Shown one piece after another: positions 61,143 to 64,000 of a stretch of DNA of 64,000 nucleotides. The stretch covers positions 3,208,501-3,272,500 of the forward strand of contig NZ_JAZHSH010000001.1 of the NCBI RefSeq assembly GCF_040100845.1, in the 5' to 3' direction. The position numbers were made by a program, and so were the translations under genes. The notes under the pieces are model-generated. The model was given only the letters and a program-made list of their open reading frames with translations. It was not told the DNA's origin and did no database searches. This stretch comes from Chengkuizengella sp. SCS-71B. Lineage in GTDB: Bacteria; Bacillota; Bacilli; Paenibacillales; KCTC-33759. The first letter of the stretch is position 1; every line of letters begins with the position of its first letter.

Positions 61143-62597
61143 TCATTCTTTAAATTGTAATACTTTTTCAGCTGTCTTTTCTCCCTGGCCAATACAGTCT
61201 GGAATGCCAACTCCTTCATAACCCGCTCCAGTTAAAAAGATACCTGGATAATGTTCTGCACATTGTTTTCTTGCATTGCTAATGATATTTAAATGCTCGA
61301 GTGGATATTGAGGCATAGAGTTATATAAACGAGTAACTTTATGGAATAGTGGTGTTGCTTTTATTCCCATTAATTCTTCGATCTCTTGTTGTACTTTTTC
61401 TATAATCTGTTCATCATTGAGTTGTTTCCAAGCTTCTTCACCAGATCTACCCACATAACATCGTATTAATATCTTCCCCTTTGGAGCTGTGTGCAACCAT
61501 TTCGATGAAGTCCAAGTACAAGCAGTTATGAATCTACCTTCCTTACGAGGAATGACGAACCCTGAACCGTCCAAATCATGATTTATATCTTTTTTATCAA
61601 AGGCTATAATCACATTGGCAACTGATGCATATTTAATTTTTTTCAATTGTTGAACTTGTTTTAAATCTGTAAGAAGATCCGCTGAAAAATGTGGTGGAAT
61701 TGCTAATACAACAACATCTGATTCGATCATTTCCCCATTAGACAAGGTGATTTTATATTCATTTATTTTTTCTGCAGTTTTATTTGATTGTTTCGTAATT
61801 TTGGTAACAGATTGTTCTGTTAAGACTTTCACATCACTTAGTTCTTCAATAAGTGCATCTACTAATGTATTTAATCCTTTTTTAAAAGTCAGAAACATAG
61901 TATTTTGTGCAATTTTCGGCAGCTTAGCAGCTGAAGCTCCATTTGCAGCCACCTGCTTTCTACTATTAGCCATGCCCAAAATTAAACTGCGGTATTTTTT
62001 TTCAATACCTTGAAATTGTGGAAAAGTAGCTTTTAAACTCAACTCATTTGGATTTCCTGCATAAATGCCAGATAATAATGGCTCTGCAATATTCTCAGCT
62101 ACTTGTTTACCTAATCTCCGTGAAAGAAACCCACCTAAAGTCTCGTCACTTGAACTAGATCTACGAGGAAGAAGCAAATCCATTCCCGCTCTTAATTTTC
62201 CTGATACGGAGATTAGACCCGTTTTCATAAACGGCGTCATTTTTGTTGGAATACCTAATATTAGACCAGGTGGCATAAGGTGAAATTTACCTTTGTGAAG
62301 AATATAGTTTTTCTTTGCTTCTGGGTTTGTAGCTGTTAATTGATCTTCTAAACCTAATTCTCGCGAAATCTTTATTATTGGATACTTTCGAGCTAAAAAA
62401 GAATCGGGACCTCTTTCAATCACAAAATCATCATATAACCATGTTTGAATTTTTCCACCTAATCTACTATCCTTTTCAACGATGGTTATTTCTACAGTTT
62501 TTCCCTGTCCAGCAAACTTCTTTTTCACATAAAATGCCGTGCTTAGACCTGTTATTCCTCCACCAACAATGGTGACCCGCTTAGGAGTTTTCTCCAT
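61143..62597 (-). CDS. hemY: Coproporphyrinogen III / protoporphyrinogen oxidase (HemY/CgoX)
   Basis: About 484 residues. FAD-binding Rossmann motif IVGGGITGLSTAFYV at the N-terminus, KIQTWLYDDFVIERGPDSFL, and a C-terminal LTGAGYEGVGIPDCIGQG that completes the FAD site. In Gram-positive bacteria the HemY-type enzyme oxidises coproporphyrinogen III in the coproporphyrin-dependent heme pathway. ATG 62597 is chosen with AAGGA 9 bases upstream; a TTG at 62606 overlaps hemH. Last gene of the hemEHY operon. Confidence 0.95.
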   Translation of the reverse strand: MEKTPKRVTIVGGGITGLSTAFYVKKKFAGQGKTVEITIVEKDSRLGGKIQTWLYDDFVIERGPDSFLARKYPIIKISRELGLEDQLTATNPEAKKNYILHKGKFHLMPPGLILGIPTKMTPFMKTGLISVSGKLRAGMDLLLPRRSSSSDETLGGFLSRRLGKQVAENIAEPLLSGIYAGNPNELSLKATFPQFQGIEKKYRSLILGMANSRKQVAANGASAAKLPKIAQNTMFLTFKKGLNTLVDALIEELSDVKVLTEQSVTKITKQSNKTAEKINEYKITLSNGEMIESDVVVLAIPPHFSADLLTDLKQVQQLKKIKYASVANVIIAFDKKDINHDLDGSGFVIPRKEGRFITACTWTSSKWLHTAPKGKILIRCYVGRSGEEAWKQLNDEQIIEKVQQEIEELMGIKATPLFHKVTRLYNSMPQYPLEHLNIISNARKQCAEHYPGIFLTGAGYEGVGIPDCIGQGEKTAEKVLQFKE

Positions 62598-62602
62598 TAT
62601 GA

Positions 62603-63538
62603 TCAATCCTTATCTAGTTTTGCCATAACTACATCTGCTATAGTTTCCATATATCTTGGATCTGTGTTTAACGACTCAGTTCGTTCTAAATGCATCCCTA
62701 ACTTACTGGCCATCTGTTGACACTCAATATCTATATCATAAAGAATTTCTAAATGATCTGACACAAAACCAATAGGGCATATTAGGACATGCTGTACATT
62801 TTCTTCACTATGAATATGATTCAATACGTCTAATATATCAGGTCCCAACCACGGCATCGCAGTCTGACCAGCACTCTGCCATGCAAAATCCCAATTTGTA
62901 ATTCCTATTGTTTCAGCAATTTTTTTAGAAGTTTCAATCAATTGTTCTGGATATGGATCATTTATTTCCAATATTTTCTTAGGTAAACTATGAGCACTAA
63001 ATAAAACCTTTACCTTATACTTATCTACACCCTGAAACTTTTGTAAAGCTGAATCTACTCTTTCAGATAAAACTTCAATTAATTTAGGATACAAATGATA
63101 ACTTTTAATAAAGTTAATGCTTAAACCAAGTTCATCTGCTTTTTCCTTTGCACGTTTTATATAACTACCTACACTCATTGTTGAATAATGTGGTGCTAAA
63201 ACAACACCGACAGCCTTTGTTATCCCATCTTCCACCATTTTCTTTACCCCATCTTCTATGAAAGGTTGGGCATGTTTCAAACCTTGGTAACATACAAACT
63301 CGTATTCTGATTTTTGTTTATTTAACGTTTTTTCAATCTCTTCAACTTGTCGATCTGTATTTTTACGTAATGGGAAAAATCCTCCGACAATAGCCTCGTA
63401 ACGACTAATTAGATCCTGCAATTGTTCAGGTTCAGGCGGTCTCCCCCTACGAATATGGGTGTAATATGCTTCAATTTGATCCATACTTTCTGGAGTTCCA
63501 TAAGACATCACCAATACACCAATTTTTTGTCTCGTCAT
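62603..63538 (-). CDS. hemH: Coproporphyrin / protoporphyrin ferrochelatase
   Basis: 311 residues. Conserved start VLVMSYGTPESMDQIEAYYTHIR, the metal-site His in LFSAHSLPKK, and the Glu-containing PIGFVSDHLEILYDID loop. It inserts iron into coproporphyrin III (CpfC activity in Firmicutes) in the cytoplasm. Its ATG overlaps the hemE stop (ATGA), indicating translational coupling. Confidence 0.96.
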   Translation of the reverse strand: MTRQKIGVLVMSYGTPESMDQIEAYYTHIRRGRPPEPEQLQDLISRYEAIVGGFFPLRKNTDRQVEEIEKTLNKQKSEYEFVCYQGLKHAQPFIEDGVKKMVEDGITKAVGVVLAPHYSTMSVGSYIKRAKEKADELGLSINFIKSYHLYPKLIEVLSERVDSALQKFQGVDKYKVKVLFSAHSLPKKILEINDPYPEQLIETSKKIAETIGITNWDFAWQSAGQTAMPWLGPDILDVLNHIHSEENVQHVLICPIGFVSDHLEILYDIDIECQQMASKLGMHLERTESLNTDPRYMETIADVVMAKLDKD

Positions 63539-64000
63539 CTTACTCCACTACCCTTCTGCATTCTGCTAATTGCTGCATGAGAGTATTCATGTATAAACTG
63601 TGTTAATTCCCCCAACTTATCTATTGATGCCTCAGGGAATAGACCATGACCTAAATTAAAAATAAAACCTGGCTCCCTAATCCCTTGATCTATAATTTCC
63701 TTTGCATAATCTTGAATAACTGCCATCGGTGCCATTAATACTAGTGGGTCTAAATTACCTTGAACAGCATATTTGTGATTTAATCTATGACGCCCCTCTT
63801 GAATGGATATACGCCAATCTAAACCGATCACATCTGCTTTTAGTTTTGTTAAGGATGGCAATAATTCACCTGAGCTAACCCCTGGAAAATAAATTTTTGG
63901 TTGATCGTATATTTCTAGTTCTTTAAAGATACGTTCAATTGTTGGCAGCACAAATGTTTCAAAATCTTTTGGAGCTAAAGCCCCTACCCAGCTGTCAAAT
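63535..64000 (-). CDS. hemE: Uroporphyrinogen decarboxylase, C-terminal part, cut by the right edge
   Basis: The frame is open from 64000 (FDSWVGALAPKDFETFVLPT) to the TGA at 63535, about 154 residues. FPGVSSGELLPSL, IGLDWRISIQEG, AVQGNLDPLVLMAP and FNLGHGLFPEAS are typical HemE motifs. It decarboxylates uroporphyrinogen III to coproporphyrinogen III. First gene of the operon; its start lies outside the window. Confidence 0.95.
   Translation of the reverse strand, partial: FDSWVGALAPKDFETFVLPTIERIFKELEIYDQPKIYFPGVSSGELLPSLTKLKADVIGLDWRISIQEGRHRLNHKYAVQGNLDPLVLMAPMAVIQDYAKEIIDQGIREPGFIFNLGHGLFPEASIDKLGELTQFIHEYSHAAISRMQKGSGVR

Overview
The window is AT-rich DNA of a Gram-positive, spore-forming Bacillales-type bacterium, probably from the Paenibacillaceae. 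The evidence is a SpoVID-like LysM spore-coat protein next to a T-box-controlled valS, then folC and murC; an intracellular subtilisin of the Bacillus IspA type; a PBSX-type contractile tail cluster; and a hemE-hemH-hemY operon. The genus cannot be fixed from sequence alone. Nearly all genes lie on the minus strand.

1-22.7 kb: a hybrid NRPS/PKS cluster, transcribed right to left and running off the left edge. Order: a 2952-residue protein (fatty acyl-AMP ligase, ACP, C-A-PCP, C-A-PCP, half C domain), a FenF-like stand-alone malonyl transferase, a degenerate CPBP-family membrane protein, an AT-less KS-ACP-C-FkbH protein, a PCP-C-A-PCP-C protein, and the start of a further half-C-A protein. Both A domains of the first protein carry a serine-type code. 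A FkbH domain sits where an A domain would be expected. The likely product is an acylated Ser-Ser polyketide/peptide hybrid carrying a glycerate-like unit. A short ABC-exporter remnant and a 34-bp perfect palindrome lie upstream.

22.9-26 kb: prpB, with an IS607-type element (tnpA + tnpB) that appears to have inserted between its ribosome binding site and its start codon.

26-41.3 kb: an S41 protease and a stalk-domain protein, the housekeeping block murC-folC-valS-spoVID-like with a T-box, then an operon of two paralogous FG-GAP lipoproteins and a two-component system.

41.8-45.2 kb: an intracellular subtilisin, an SgrR-like regulator broken by a frameshift at an A10 tract, and an unannotated 50-codon ORF with a lanthipeptide-leader-like start.

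45.6-58.9 kb: a PBSX/tailocin-like contractile tail island (regulator, sheath, tube, frameshifted chaperone, tape measure, baseplate, fibre, holin, amidase) with no head, terminase or integrase genes. Diverged inverted copies of a ~160-bp intergenic repeat lie on either side of the sgrR-tail block.

59.4-64 kb: an AlkC-like DNA repair protein, a guanine-class purine riboswitch in front of a 54-residue XapX protein missing from a simple long-ORF list, and the heme genes hemY, hemH and hemE (cut by the window edge).
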